8,431 nucleotides of DNA from an uncultured Eubacteriales bacterium (GCA_902496345.1 CABVAP010000101.1:1-8431); one strand, 5' to 3'; positions 1-6,482 are shown, numbered from the stretch's first letter. The notes: a model not told the origin generated them from the letters alone. Made by a program: numbers and translations.

Positions 1-23
1 TTGCTTAAAACCTGTATAAACAG

Positions 24-257
24 CTAATTACAAATTAGGTTAGTGCATATGGGGCTTCGCCCCACCACACCACCAACTGGTCAGTACTTTTGCTACGCAA
101 AAGTGAGCTTACGCTCATCGGATTTCTTCCGATACCACTTTCTTGAAAGTTGGACAAAGAACTTTATCGGAAACTATCGTTTCCTTGATGACATCGACTT
201 ACATCAGCAAAATCAACATCTTTACAAAATCTTTATCTTTCTAAGCCCGTGAGGCTT
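24..257. repeat. Dense cluster of short inverted repeats (hairpin array), left flank
   Basis: This gene-free stretch downstream of the glycosyltransferase holds at least nine short inverted repeats. Arms are: 24-29/33-38 (6 bp, 3-nt loop); 51-55/59-63 (GGGGC/GCCCC, TTC loop); 86-93/97-104 (ACTTTTGC/GCAAAAGT, TAC loop); 104-108/113-117 (TGAGC/GCTCA, TTAC loop); 117-122/128-133 (ATCGGA/TCCGAT); 135-142/145-153 (one bulge); 169-174/179-184 (GGAAAC/GTTTCC, TATC loop); 186-190/202-206; and 243-247/253-257 (AAGCC/GGCTT). From 86 to 153 they are packed end to end, and neighbours even share a base. None is followed by a T-run on either strand, so they do not look like ordinary intrinsic terminators. 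The pairing is seen directly; function is unknown. A REP-like repeat, a structured 3'-UTR or a small RNA are all possible. Confidence 0.75.
51..68 (+). repeat. Direct repeat, copy 1 (GGCTT-GCCCCACCAC type)
   Basis: The 18 bases here match 251-268 at 16 positions, exactly 200 bases apart; both copies contain GCCCCACCAC. The two copies bracket most of the left hairpin cluster. This copy also forms the GGGGC/GCCCC hairpin; in the second copy the equivalent GGCTT is instead the right arm of the AAGCC/GGCTT hairpin. Confidence 0.6.
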
Positions 258-268
258 TGCCCCACCAC
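251..268 (+). repeat. Direct repeat, copy 2
   Basis: Partner of the repeat at 51-68, differing at two of 18 positions. It lies at the end of the hairpin cluster closest to the glycosyltransferase stop codon. Beyond it, 269-313 is plain AT-rich sequence in which I see nothing. Confidence 0.6.
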
Positions 269-313
269 CCTATTCTATTTTAAATATACAAAAAATCAAA
301 TATTCTTGTAACA

Positions 314-1084
314 CTAGTGTCCGAAATAAGATTTCAAATATTTTTTCACACCATAGGTCAAATGAGAATAAGTATAAAGCAAAGCTTTAAACATATTTGA
401 GCCATTTTTTCTATGAACAGAATAAGTCATAACAGCAGACTTCAATTTATTTCGTGATTTTCCAGCAGGAGACAATCTATATTTAAAAAGGGGTTCATTT
501 ATTCCATAAGCGACTTTACATTTACGCAATATTTTCAACCAATTAAGATAATCTTCGTGCAAATTTCCTTTTTGCATAGGGAACTCAACGGCGATATTTC
601 TAAGCAAAACGACAGATGAACAAGGAATAGAATTTGTTTTCAAAAGTTCATTATATGTTATCTTTTCAAAAACCGGCACAATTCTACCGGTTTCATCACC
701 ATTATCTTCTATAAGTTCTCTTGCTGTATAGGAGAAATCACAATTTAATCTTTCCATAAGTTGAATTTGCCTTGAAATCTTATCATCGCACCAAATATCA
801 TCGGCATCAAGGAAAGCGATATATTTACCTTTTGCGATAGAAACACCCTTATTTCTTGACATAGCAACGCCAATATTACTATCATTTCTGACATAGATAA
901 TATTATTATATTTTGATACATAATCAGCCAAAATTTCAGGTGTATTGTCATCAGAAAAATCATCAACAAAAACTATTTCCAAAGAAACATTTTGATTAAG
1001 AGCAGAATTAAGAGCCTCTCTCACGTACTTTTCACCATTTCGGCAAGCAATAACTACAGAAACTATAGGTTCTTTTGTTTGCAA
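314..1084 (-). CDS. Family 2 glycosyltransferase
   Basis: Probable inverting GT-A fold glycosyltransferase that moves a sugar from a nucleotide donor, most likely onto a surface polysaccharide, cell-wall polymer or glycolipid; donor and acceptor cannot be read from sequence. Numbered from the TTG start (256 aa), the N-terminus has the family strand VSVVIACRNG, the VDD motif at 40-42, and the metal-binding DxD-like DADD at 93-96 inside FLDADDIW. HED at 176-178 matches the ED motif near the catalytic base in this family. The basic C-terminus (many Lys/Arg, YGVKKYLKSY) has no clear membrane helix but could touch the membrane. The reading frame opens at a GTG (1093) only five bases after the def stop, but the AAGGGG ribosome site is 8 nt from the TTG at 1084, so TTG is preferred. 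It lies where fmt normally follows def. Family assignment is firm; specific role is unknown. Confidence 0.9.
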   Translation of the reverse strand: MQTKEPIVSVVIACRNGEKYVREALNSALNQNVSLEIVFVDDFSDDNTPEILADYVSKYNNIIYVRNDSNIGVAMSRNKGVSIAKGKYIAFLDADDIWCDDKISRQIQLMERLNCDFSYTARELIEDNGDETGRIVPVFEKITYNELLKTNSIPCSSVVLLRNIAVEFPMQKGNLHEDYLNWLKILRKCKVAYGINEPLFKYRLSPAGKSRNKLKSAVMTYSVHRKNGSNMFKALLYTYSHLTYGVKKYLKSYFGH

Positions 1085-1092
1085 AAAGGACA

Positions 1093-1098
1093 CCCCTT
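1093..1098 (-). promoter_or_regulatory. Ribosome binding site deciding the glycosyltransferase start
   Basis: On the minus strand AAGGGG lies directly after the def stop codon. It touches the GTG at 1093-1091, which is therefore too close to be used, and stands 8 nt before the TTG at 1084-1082, an ideal distance. Tight spacing to def suggests co-transcription and possibly translational coupling. Confidence 0.6.
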
Positions 1099-1572
1099 TT
1101 ATTGTTCTTCTTTAATTTCTTCAAGTTCATCATCAGGGATAACTTTATCAATATATAAAATTCCGTCAAGATGTTCAGTTTCGTGACATAAAGCAACAGC
1201 AAGAACATCTTCACCCTCAACAGTTATTTTGTTGCCATCTCTGTCAAGAGCCTCAACTTTTGTATATTCCGGACGCAACACCATACCTGTTTCGTTAGGT
1301 ACACTGAGGCAAGCCTCTTCAAAAAGTCTTTCCCCTCTAGTTTCAACAACAACAGGGTTAATTAATTCGATAAGACCATCACCAACGTCAATAACGACCA
1401 CTCTTTTAAGCATACCAACTTGAGGAGCAGCAAGACCAACGCCATTAGCGTCATACATAGTATCAGCCATATCATCTAAAAGTGTAAGTATTTTTTCATC
1501 AATTTTTTTAACTTCTCTGGATTTTTTTCTTAAAATCTCGTCATCTTTAAGTCTAATAGTTCTTATAGCCAT
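1099..1572 (-). CDS. def: Peptide deformylase
   Basis: Metal-dependent hydrolase that removes the formyl group from the N-terminal methionine of new proteins at the ribosome exit. All three family motifs are present in its 157 residues: GVGLAAPQVG at 44-53 (motif 1), EACLS at 86-90 with the metal ligand Cys88 (motif 2; the usual form is EGCLS, so Gly is replaced by Ala), and HETEHLDG at 130-137 with metal ligands His130 and His134 and catalytic Glu131 (motif 3). Length is normal for the short bacterial form. The C-terminus is acidic (DDELEEIKEEQ). It starts 45 bases after priA with an AAGGAA ribosome site at a rather long spacing of about 13 nt. The usual partner gene, methionyl-tRNA formyltransferase (fmt), does not follow; a glycosyltransferase does. 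Confidence 0.97.
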   Translation of the reverse strand: MAIRTIRLKDDEILRKKSREVKKIDEKILTLLDDMADTMYDANGVGLAAPQVGMLKRVVVIDVGDGLIELINPVVVETRGERLFEEACLSVPNETGMVLRPEYTKVEALDRDGNKITVEGEDVLAVALCHETEHLDGILYIDKVIPDDELEEIKEEQ

Positions 1573-1593
1573 TTAAAATAAACCGTTCCTTTC

Positions 1594-1611
1594 CAAATCA
1601 AAATAGATTTG
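1594..1611 (-). other. Small AT-rich inverted repeat between priA and def
   Basis: CAAATC (1594-1599) and GATTTG (1606-1611) form a 6-bp stem with a 6-nt loop in the 45-base priA-def gap, just upstream of the def ribosome site. There is no T-run after it, so it is not a convincing terminator. It could affect def translation or mRNA stability, or be chance. Confidence 0.3.
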
Positions 1612-1617
1612 ATTTAA

Positions 1618-3843
1618 TTACATAATAAACATAGGATTAAGAGTTATATTAACGTTTATACCTGTCAAGTCGTGACTTTCACGAAGTCTATCAAGACAGT
1701 ATAAAACGTAATTTTTCAAATTTTTTTCAATTACACCTTTAACAATAATTTTCCACCTATATTGATTTTTTATTTTTGAGATACTTGCAGGTGACGGACC
1801 AATATGGTCAAATTGATTGTTCTTGTTGAACTTAATCATAATATCTAAAAGTTTGTTAAGAGCAACAATAACCTTTTTTTCGTTATCTGATGTAAACATA
1901 ATAAAAAATATATTTGAAAAAGGTGGATATGTCATTTGATTTCTTATTTCTATTTCGTGGTTATAAAAAGAAATATAATCATTGTCTTTTGCAAACTGAA
2001 TACTGTAATGTTCCGGATTATATGTTTGTATAAAGACCTTTCCTTTAACTTTTGCTCTGCCTGCCCTACCGGAAACCTGTGTCAACATTTGAAATGTATT
2101 TTCGGCACATTTAAAATCACCGGCATTAAGTGAAATATCAGCAGCGATTACGCCAACTACCGAAACATTAGGAAAGTCAAGACCTTTAGCAATCATTTGA
2201 GTACCGATAAGAATATCAGCCTCACCGGAGGCAAATTTTTTTATAATACTTTCGTGACCATTTTTACCGGAAGTAGTATCCATATCCATACGAAGTACCC
2301 TTGCTTCAGGAAACATTTTTTTTGTTTCTTGTTCAACTTTTTGAGTTCCGGCACCAAAATATTTTATATAAGCAGAACCACATCTAGGACATTTAGATGG
2401 ATTTTCAGTAACTTTACCACAGTAATGGCATATAAGCTTGTTTGTGCTTATGTGATAAGTATAGTTGACGTTACAATCTTGACACTCCATAACATAACCA
2501 CATTTTCGACAGGAAACAAAAGTCGAATGACCTCGCCTGTTCAAAAATAGAATAGTTTGTCTGCCGTTCAAAAGGTTGTCCTCAATAGCATTTAATAAAT
2601 CATAACTAAAAATAGATTTATTTCCGTTTTCAAGTTCTTCCCTCATATCAACAACATTGACTTCAGGGAAACTATTATTTACTCTATTTTTGATAGTGAC
2701 AAGGTCATATTCACCTATTTGGGTTTTATAGTAAGAATTTATATCTGGGGTCGCACTTCCAAAAACAACAAGGGCATCGCAAAGCCTGCCTATTTCACAG
2801 GCGACCTCTCTTGCGTCATATTTGGGTGTAATTTCAGATTTATAGGTATGTTCGTGTTCTTCATCAATTATAATAAGACCAAGGTTTGAAAAAGGTGTAA
2901 AAATAGCCGACCTTGGACCAATCATAATAGATATTTCACCCTCTCTAGCTTTTTTCCATTGGTCAAACCTTTCACCGATAGAAAGTCTAGAGTGGGTAAC
3001 AGAAACCCTCTTACCGAACCTCTGCATAAATCTGTTTACAGTTTGAGGAGTAAGTGAAATTTCCGGCACAAGTACAATAGCTTGCTTGCCGTTTTGTAAG
3101 ACTTCATCAATAATTTGCAAATAAATTTCAGTTTTTCCACTTCCGGTAACACCGTGGATTAAAATAGGCTTTTTATCTTCCGAATAAAGCTTATTTTTTG
3201 CAAATTCAATAGCAACCTTTTGTTCATCAGTCGGATTAAAAGGGACTGACCTTTTCACAGATGAAAAGTCAAGTACTTCCCTTTTTATCTCTCTATCATA
3301 AATTTTAATAAGGCCTTTTTTTTCAAGGGCATTTATAGGTGCTGTTGTTATTTCCAAAACTGTTTTTATTTCATTTATAGATGTGCCATCAAACTCAGAC
3401 AAAAATTTAAGGACTTTACTCTGTAAATTATTTTTAGAAATAATTTGTTGATAAAATCCATTAAAATTTTCGGCACTTCTGTTTAGGTAAGCATATTGCT
3501 TAATTTTATCTTTTGTAACAGCTGGCATAATACATTGTAAACATTCAGAGAGTGTAGAATAATACTTATCCTGCATAAACTTTGCAAGTTTAATAGTATT
3601 TTCAGAAAAAATAGGATATTTATCTTTTATCGATAAAATGGATTTAATTTTTTCAATAGGGACATCAGAGCTGTCCGAAAATCCAATGACGTACCCCTCA
3701 TAGACTTTGTTGCCTTTTCCAAAAGGTACGTTTACCCTCATACCGATACAAATTTCATTTTCAATACTTTCTGGGATAGCATAATCAAAAATTCTATCAA
3801 CATTTTTATTAGTAATAGAAGTAATAATCTCTGCATATTTCAT
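1618..3843 (-). CDS. priA: Primosomal protein N' (replication restart helicase PriA)
   Basis: ATP-dependent 3'-5' DNA helicase that recognises stalled or collapsed forks and reloads the replicative helicase. In the 741-aa form the N-terminal 3'-DNA-binding domain begins YAEIITSITNKNVDRIFDYA; a winged-helix region follows; Walker A GVTGSGKTE is at 231-239 and the Walker B box DEEH at 327-330. Eight cysteines (445, 448, 454, 457, 472, 475, 485, 488) form the two zinc-binding clusters typical of PriA. Helicase motifs GTQMIAKGLDFP and QVSGRAGR (589-596) come next, then the C-terminal domain with MTYPPFSNI. Nothing catalytic is missing. The frame extends six codons upstream to a TTG at 3861, but that has no ribosome site, whereas AAAGATGG sits 7 nt before the ATG at 3843. 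In B. subtilis coaBC lies between rpoZ and priA; here there are only 73 non-coding bases. Confidence 0.97.
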   Translation of the reverse strand: MKYAEIITSITNKNVDRIFDYAIPESIENEICIGMRVNVPFGKGNKVYEGYVIGFSDSSDVPIEKIKSILSIKDKYPIFSENTIKLAKFMQDKYYSTLSECLQCIMPAVTKDKIKQYAYLNRSAENFNGFYQQIISKNNLQSKVLKFLSEFDGTSINEIKTVLEITTAPINALEKKGLIKIYDREIKREVLDFSSVKRSVPFNPTDEQKVAIEFAKNKLYSEDKKPILIHGVTGSGKTEIYLQIIDEVLQNGKQAIVLVPEISLTPQTVNRFMQRFGKRVSVTHSRLSIGERFDQWKKAREGEISIMIGPRSAIFTPFSNLGLIIIDEEHEHTYKSEITPKYDAREVACEIGRLCDALVVFGSATPDINSYYKTQIGEYDLVTIKNRVNNSFPEVNVVDMREELENGNKSIFSYDLLNAIEDNLLNGRQTILFLNRRGHSTFVSCRKCGYVMECQDCNVNYTYHISTNKLICHYCGKVTENPSKCPRCGSAYIKYFGAGTQKVEQETKKMFPEARVLRMDMDTTSGKNGHESIIKKFASGEADILIGTQMIAKGLDFPNVSVVGVIAADISLNAGDFKCAENTFQMLTQVSGRAGRAKVKGKVFIQTYNPEHYSIQFAKDNDYISFYNHEIEIRNQMTYPPFSNIFFIMFTSDNEKKVIVALNKLLDIMIKFNKNNQFDHIGPSPASISKIKNQYRWKIIVKGVIEKNLKNYVLYCLDRLRESHDLTGINVNITLNPMFIM

Positions 3844-3859
3844 AGTTATACCATCTTTC

Positions 3860-3909
3860 AAAATTTAAGATTATAAATTTTAATAATAGTCTTTCTGATA
3901 GACGTATCA
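3860..3909 (-). other. Two short inverted repeats in the rpoZ-priA gap
   Basis: Two small stems occupy the leader of priA: an all-AT 8-bp stem (3860-3867 with 3874-3881, 6-nt loop) and TGATA/TATCA (3896-3900 with 3905-3909, 4-nt loop) just after the rpoZ stop. Neither has a terminator-like T-run on the minus strand. I found no promoter better than three matches to the -35 box, so priA is probably read through from rpoZ. The stems may matter for mRNA processing or may be chance in AT-rich DNA. Confidence 0.3.
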
Positions 3910-3916
3910 CTAAAAA

Positions 3917-4363
3917 TTATTCTTCTTCATTTTCGTTTTCTGAATAATCTACTTCAGAAAAATCTTCGTCATCAGCTTCATCAGCAAAACTTTCTTCGCC
4001 AATTTCGTCAGCGATGTCAGAAAGACTGTCCATTTCATCTTCATTTAATGACTCATTGTTTTCGTTTTCAAGTTTAACTTTGTCAGGGTTTAAATATAAT
4101 TCTTCATCAATTTCTGGTTTAAGTTTTAAAACTGTACCTTGACCTTCTGGAACAACTTTGATTTTTCCTTCTCTAATTTCTTCAACTGCTGTTGAAAGAG
4201 GTTTACCCTCTTTTTCATCAACCATAGGAGTATCTCCAGCGATAATTTGTCTAGCTCTTTTAGCAGCTGCAATAACGATAGTATATCGGCTTGTAATTTC
4301 AGAAGCCTCCGCAGTATCTTTATTAAGTACCTCCATTAATTCTGCATAAGATGGTTTAAGCAT
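3917..4363 (-). CDS. rpoZ: DNA-directed RNA polymerase omega subunit with long acidic C-terminal tail
   Basis: Omega helps fold and hold the beta' subunit in RNA polymerase. The conserved core is in the first 70 or so residues: MLKPSYAELM at 1-10, SRYTIVIAAAKRARQI at 25-40, and KPLSTAVEEIREGKIKV at 54-70. At 148 aa the protein is about twice the length of most Firmicute omegas. The excess is a tail: residues 98-148 contain 25 Asp/Glu and no Lys or Arg, and finish NENEEE. The tail is low complexity and probably disordered. The start is secure: AAGGAG lies 8 nt before the ATG. It follows gmk by 35 bases and is probably co-transcribed with it. The reading frame is open to the stop with no sign of a frameshift, so the tail appears to be real. 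Confidence 0.95.
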   Translation of the reverse strand: MLKPSYAELMEVLNKDTAEASEITSRYTIVIAAAKRARQIIAGDTPMVDEKEGKPLSTAVEEIREGKIKVVPEGQGTVLKLKPEIDEELYLNPDKVKLENENNESLNEDEMDSLSDIADEIGEESFADEADDEDFSEVDYSENENEEE

Positions 4364-4398
4364 TTTAGTTTCTCCTTTCGAATAAATATTTATTTTAG

Positions 4399-5004
4399 TT
4401 AATTAAGTGAACTAATAATTTCATCTTTACTGTATCTGTTTACTTTCATTTTTTCAGCACTAACAATATTGCCAATTTTCTGAACGGCATTTTCAACTAA
4501 ATCATTTACAACGACATAGTCGTATTTATCAATAAGCTGAATTTCTTCTTTAGCACGGTTAAGTCTAAGTTCAATTTTTTCCGGTGTTTCAGTTCCTCTT
4601 CCAACAAGTCTGTTTTCAAGTTCAGTCATACTTGGTGGAGTAAGAAAAACAAGAATAGCCTCTTTAAAAATTTCTTTAACCTGTAAAGCTCCCTGAACCT
4701 CTATTTCAAGGATAACTGTTTTGTTTTGTTCAATCTGTTCTTTAACATAGTCAACAGGCGTACCGTAATAATTTCCACAAAACTCAGCATATTCAAGAAG
4801 TTTTTTGTTGTCAATCATTTTTTCAAATTCGTCTTTAGTTTTGAAAAAATAATGAACTCCATTTTCCTCGTGTGGTCTAGGTTCTCTGGTTGTTGCTGAA
4901 ATAGATAAAGCATAGTTAGGGTCTTTTTTTAATTCTTCAACAACAGTACCTTTGCCAGCACCAGATGGGCCAGAAATTATCATAAGAAGACCTTTTTCAT
5001 TCAT
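4399..5004 (-). CDS. gmk: Guanylate kinase
   Basis: Cytoplasmic nucleoside monophosphate kinase that converts GMP and ATP to GDP and ADP, needed for GTP and dGTP synthesis and for recycling guanine nucleotides. In the 201-aa form the P-loop GPSGAGKGT is at 12-20; the GMP-binding segment has TTREPR at 38-43 and HYFF at 51-54; GNYYGTP is at 77-83; EIEVQGA at 100-106 (the usual form is LDIDVQGA, a conservative change); and the lid carries RLVGRGTETPE at 132-142. Length is normal. An in-frame GTG at 5016 would add four residues, but it overlaps the AAGGAG ribosome site and so cannot use it; the ATG at 5004 is 11 nt downstream and is chosen. A promoter lies about 50 bases upstream. Confidence 0.97.
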   Translation of the reverse strand: MNEKGLLMIISGPSGAGKGTVVEELKKDPNYALSISATTREPRPHEENGVHYFFKTKDEFEKMIDNKKLLEYAEFCGNYYGTPVDYVKEQIEQNKTVILEIEVQGALQVKEIFKEAILVFLTPPSMTELENRLVGRGTETPEKIELRLNRAKEEIQLIDKYDYVVVNDLVENAVQKIGNIVSAEKMKVNRYSKDEIISSLN

Positions 5005-5015
5005 TGTTTTAAACA

Positions 5016-5021
5016 CTCCTT
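5016..5021 (-). promoter_or_regulatory. Ribosome binding site deciding the gmk start
   Basis: AAGGAG on the minus strand. The last G is also the first base of the GTG at 5016-5014, ruling that codon out as a start using this site; the ATG at 5004-5002 is 11 nt away. Confidence 0.65.
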
Positions 5022-5054
5022 AACTCAATATGTACGAAAATCAATTCAAGAAAC

Positions 5055-5083
5055 AGAATAACCTCTGTCGCTCAGTCTGTCAA
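5055..5083 (-). promoter_or_regulatory. SigA-type promoter upstream of gmk
   Basis: On the minus strand a perfect -35 box TTGACA (5083-5078) is followed after 17 bases by TATTCT (5060-5055), four of six matches to TATAAT. Transcription would start near 5048 and give a leader of about 45 bases to the gmk ATG. It lies in the 102-base remA-gmk gap, clear of both coding regions. This would let gmk, rpoZ and later genes be expressed without yicC-remA. Confidence 0.6.
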
Positions 5084-5106
5084 TATATATTATACATCAA
5101 AATTTA

Positions 5107-5403
5107 TTATTCTTCAATATCTTCTATTTCAATTCCTTCATATTCAGAAGTTTCGTTATCTTTTGCAACAATTCTGTTAGCAACGGTTTCTGGTTGAATT
5201 GACGATAAAATAATATGGTCGCTGTCAGTAACAATAACTGCTCTGGTTCTTCTTCCGTAAGTTGCGTCTATAAGTCTACCGGAATCTCTGCCGTCTTGAA
5301 TAAGTCTTTTTATAGGGGCAGATTCAGGGCTAACAATAGCGATAATTCTGTTAGCAGGAACGATATTCCCAAAGCCAATATTAATCAATTTTATATTGCT
5401 CAT
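5107..5403 (-). CDS. remA: RemA-family DNA-binding regulator (DUF370)
   Basis: Small DNA-binding protein; in B. subtilis RemA activates biofilm matrix and osmoprotection operons and forms ring-like oligomers that wrap DNA. The 98 residues keep the family signature almost throughout: INIGFGNIVPANRIIAIVSP at 7-26, ESAPIKRLIQDGRD at 27-40, and DATYGRRTRAVIVTDSDHII. Arg19, Pro30, Arg51 and Arg52 match residues reported as important in B. subtilis RemA, with a one-residue offset. The C-terminus is a short acidic tail (about ten residues longer than the B. subtilis protein). AAGGTG stands 8 nt before the ATG. It lies between yicC and gmk as in B. subtilis. In this organism the regulated genes are unknown; the matrix role is inferred only by family. 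Confidence 0.93.
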   Translation of the reverse strand: MSNIKLINIGFGNIVPANRIIAIVSPESAPIKRLIQDGRDSGRLIDATYGRRTRAVIVTDSDHIILSSIQPETVANRIVAKDNETSEYEGIEIEDIEE

Positions 5404-5429
5404 AATTTTGTCACCTTTTCAAATAAATT

Positions 5430-5449
5430 TCACTTTTCATAAAAAGTGA
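5430..5449 (-). other. Inverted repeat in the leader of remA
   Basis: TCACTTTT and AAAAGTGA (5430-5437 and 5442-5449) make an 8-bp stem with a 4-nt loop in the yicC-remA gap, about 27 bases before the remA start. On the minus strand it is followed by AATTTATTTG, a poor T-run, so it is at most a weak terminator after yicC. It could also be a binding site or an mRNA processing stem. Confidence 0.4.
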
Positions 5450-5501
5450 GGGGATAAAAGTTTAATATTCATTAGGATAGATTTTACTACAAATATAAAA
5501 A

Positions 5502-6383
5502 TTATTCAATATTTTGTATTTGTTCTCTTATTTTCTCAATTTCACTTTTAACGTCAACAACAAGGTTAGTAATGTCAATGTCAGTTGTTTTAGAGCCGAT
5601 AGTATTTACCTCTCTGTTCATTTCCTGAACCAAAAAGTCTAGTTTACGTCCAACAGGTTCCGTTTCGTCAAGAAAATTTCTCATTTGCAAAAGGTGGCTA
5701 AAAAGTCTTGTAATTTCTTCATCAATACAGACCTTTTCAGAAAATATAGCAACTTCTGTAAGTATTCTCCCTTCATCAAATCCCATATTTTCAAGCTCAA
5801 GTAATTTTTCACGAAGACGTTCTTCATATTTTCTTTCAGAATTTGGAGATAATTCCTTTATTTTTTTAACTTTGTCACTTATAAGTTCAAGCTTGTTAAG
5901 TAAATTTTCTTTTAATATTTCGCCCTCAGTTTCTCGCATTTTTATAAAGACATTAAGGGCAGATTTGACAGCATTAAAAAGAGGCTCTGTTACTTCATTT
6001 TCCTTGCCCTCTTCACCGATGTTTCTTTCGACACTTAAAACATCAGGAAATCTTGCGATAAGTCCAACACTAATGTCATCTTTCGCACCATATCTAATTT
6101 TAATATTTTCAAGTGCATTAACATAGCTATCGGCAATAACTTCATCTAAATTTATTTTTACATCATTTTTAGAATATGTTTCGAATGAAACATAAACGTC
6201 TGTTTTACCACGAAAAACTTTGCCACTAACAATTTTTTTAACATAATCTTCAAAAGCGAGCATTGACTTTGGCATTTTAACGTTAATATCGTTGTATCTG
6301 TGATTCACTGACTTTATTTCAACAATAAATTTACGGTTATATTTGGTATATTCACCTCTGCCGTATCCCGTCATACTTTTCAT
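5502..6383 (-). CDS. yicC: YicC family endoribonuclease
   Basis: Member of the YicC/YloC family. E. coli YicC is an endoribonuclease involved in small RNA (RyhB) turnover; the substrate here is unknown. The 293 residues have the diagnostic N-terminus MKSMTGYGRGE, then EIKSVNHRYNDINVKMP at 22-38, a central Lys/Glu-rich helical part (about 150-205), and the C-terminal DUF1732 region with EEITRL, EPVGRKLDFLVQEMNRE (242-258) and NTIGSK (260-265), all strongly conserved family blocks. Length is normal. GGAGGT lies 7 nt before the ATG, a near-ideal site. It is the first gene of the minus-strand cluster and is divergent from rqcH across a 115-base gap; I could not identify its own promoter with confidence. 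Confidence 0.95.
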   Translation of the reverse strand: MKSMTGYGRGEYTKYNRKFIVEIKSVNHRYNDINVKMPKSMLAFEDYVKKIVSGKVFRGKTDVYVSFETYSKNDVKINLDEVIADSYVNALENIKIRYGAKDDISVGLIARFPDVLSVERNIGEEGKENEVTEPLFNAVKSALNVFIKMRETEGEILKENLLNKLELISDKVKKIKELSPNSERKYEERLREKLLELENMGFDEGRILTEVAIFSEKVCIDEEITRLFSHLLQMRNFLDETEPVGRKLDFLVQEMNREVNTIGSKTTDIDITNLVVDVKSEIEKIREQIQNIE

Positions 6384-6415
6384 AACAAAGACCTCCGAAT
6401 AAAATTTTTAAAATA

Positions 6416-6445
6416 TTGACTATACACTGTATTTTCTATTATAAT
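6416..6445 (+). promoter_or_regulatory. SigA-type promoter of rqcH
   Basis: TTGACT (6416-6421) and a perfect TATAAT (6440-6445) are 18 bases apart. Transcription would start near 6452, leaving a leader of about 47 bases to the rqcH ATG at 6499. This lies in the yicC-rqcH divergent gap, and it rules out an upstream in-frame ATG at 6451 except as a leaderless start. Confidence 0.8.
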
Positions 6446-6482
6446 ATGTAATGAAAATTATTGCAATAATTTATAAAAAAAC

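Noticed and set aside
43..252. 69-aa open frame on the plus strand across the left hairpin block
   Set aside because: It reads straight through eight inverted repeats, its composition follows the stems, it resembles no family I know, and it has no good ribosome site.
24..257. CRISPR array in the left flank
   Set aside because: There is no regularly spaced identical repeat; the hairpins differ in sequence and lack spacers, and there are no cas genes nearby.
2197..2550. 117-aa open frame antisense to priA
   Set aside because: It lies wholly opposite the conserved zinc-binding and helicase part of priA, and its Phe/Thr/Ser-rich sequence is what the reverse of that region produces.
4381..4394. 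Perfect 14-base palindrome AATAAATATTTATT between gmk and rpoZ
   Set aside because: It is pure A/T with no loop or T-run, so it is easily explained by base composition; no regulator is suggested.
6384..6450. Divergent promoter for yicC (TATAGT on the minus strand at 6419-6424)
   Set aside because: No recognisable -35 box lies at 16-18 bases and there is no extended -10 TGn, so I could not support it over background AT content.
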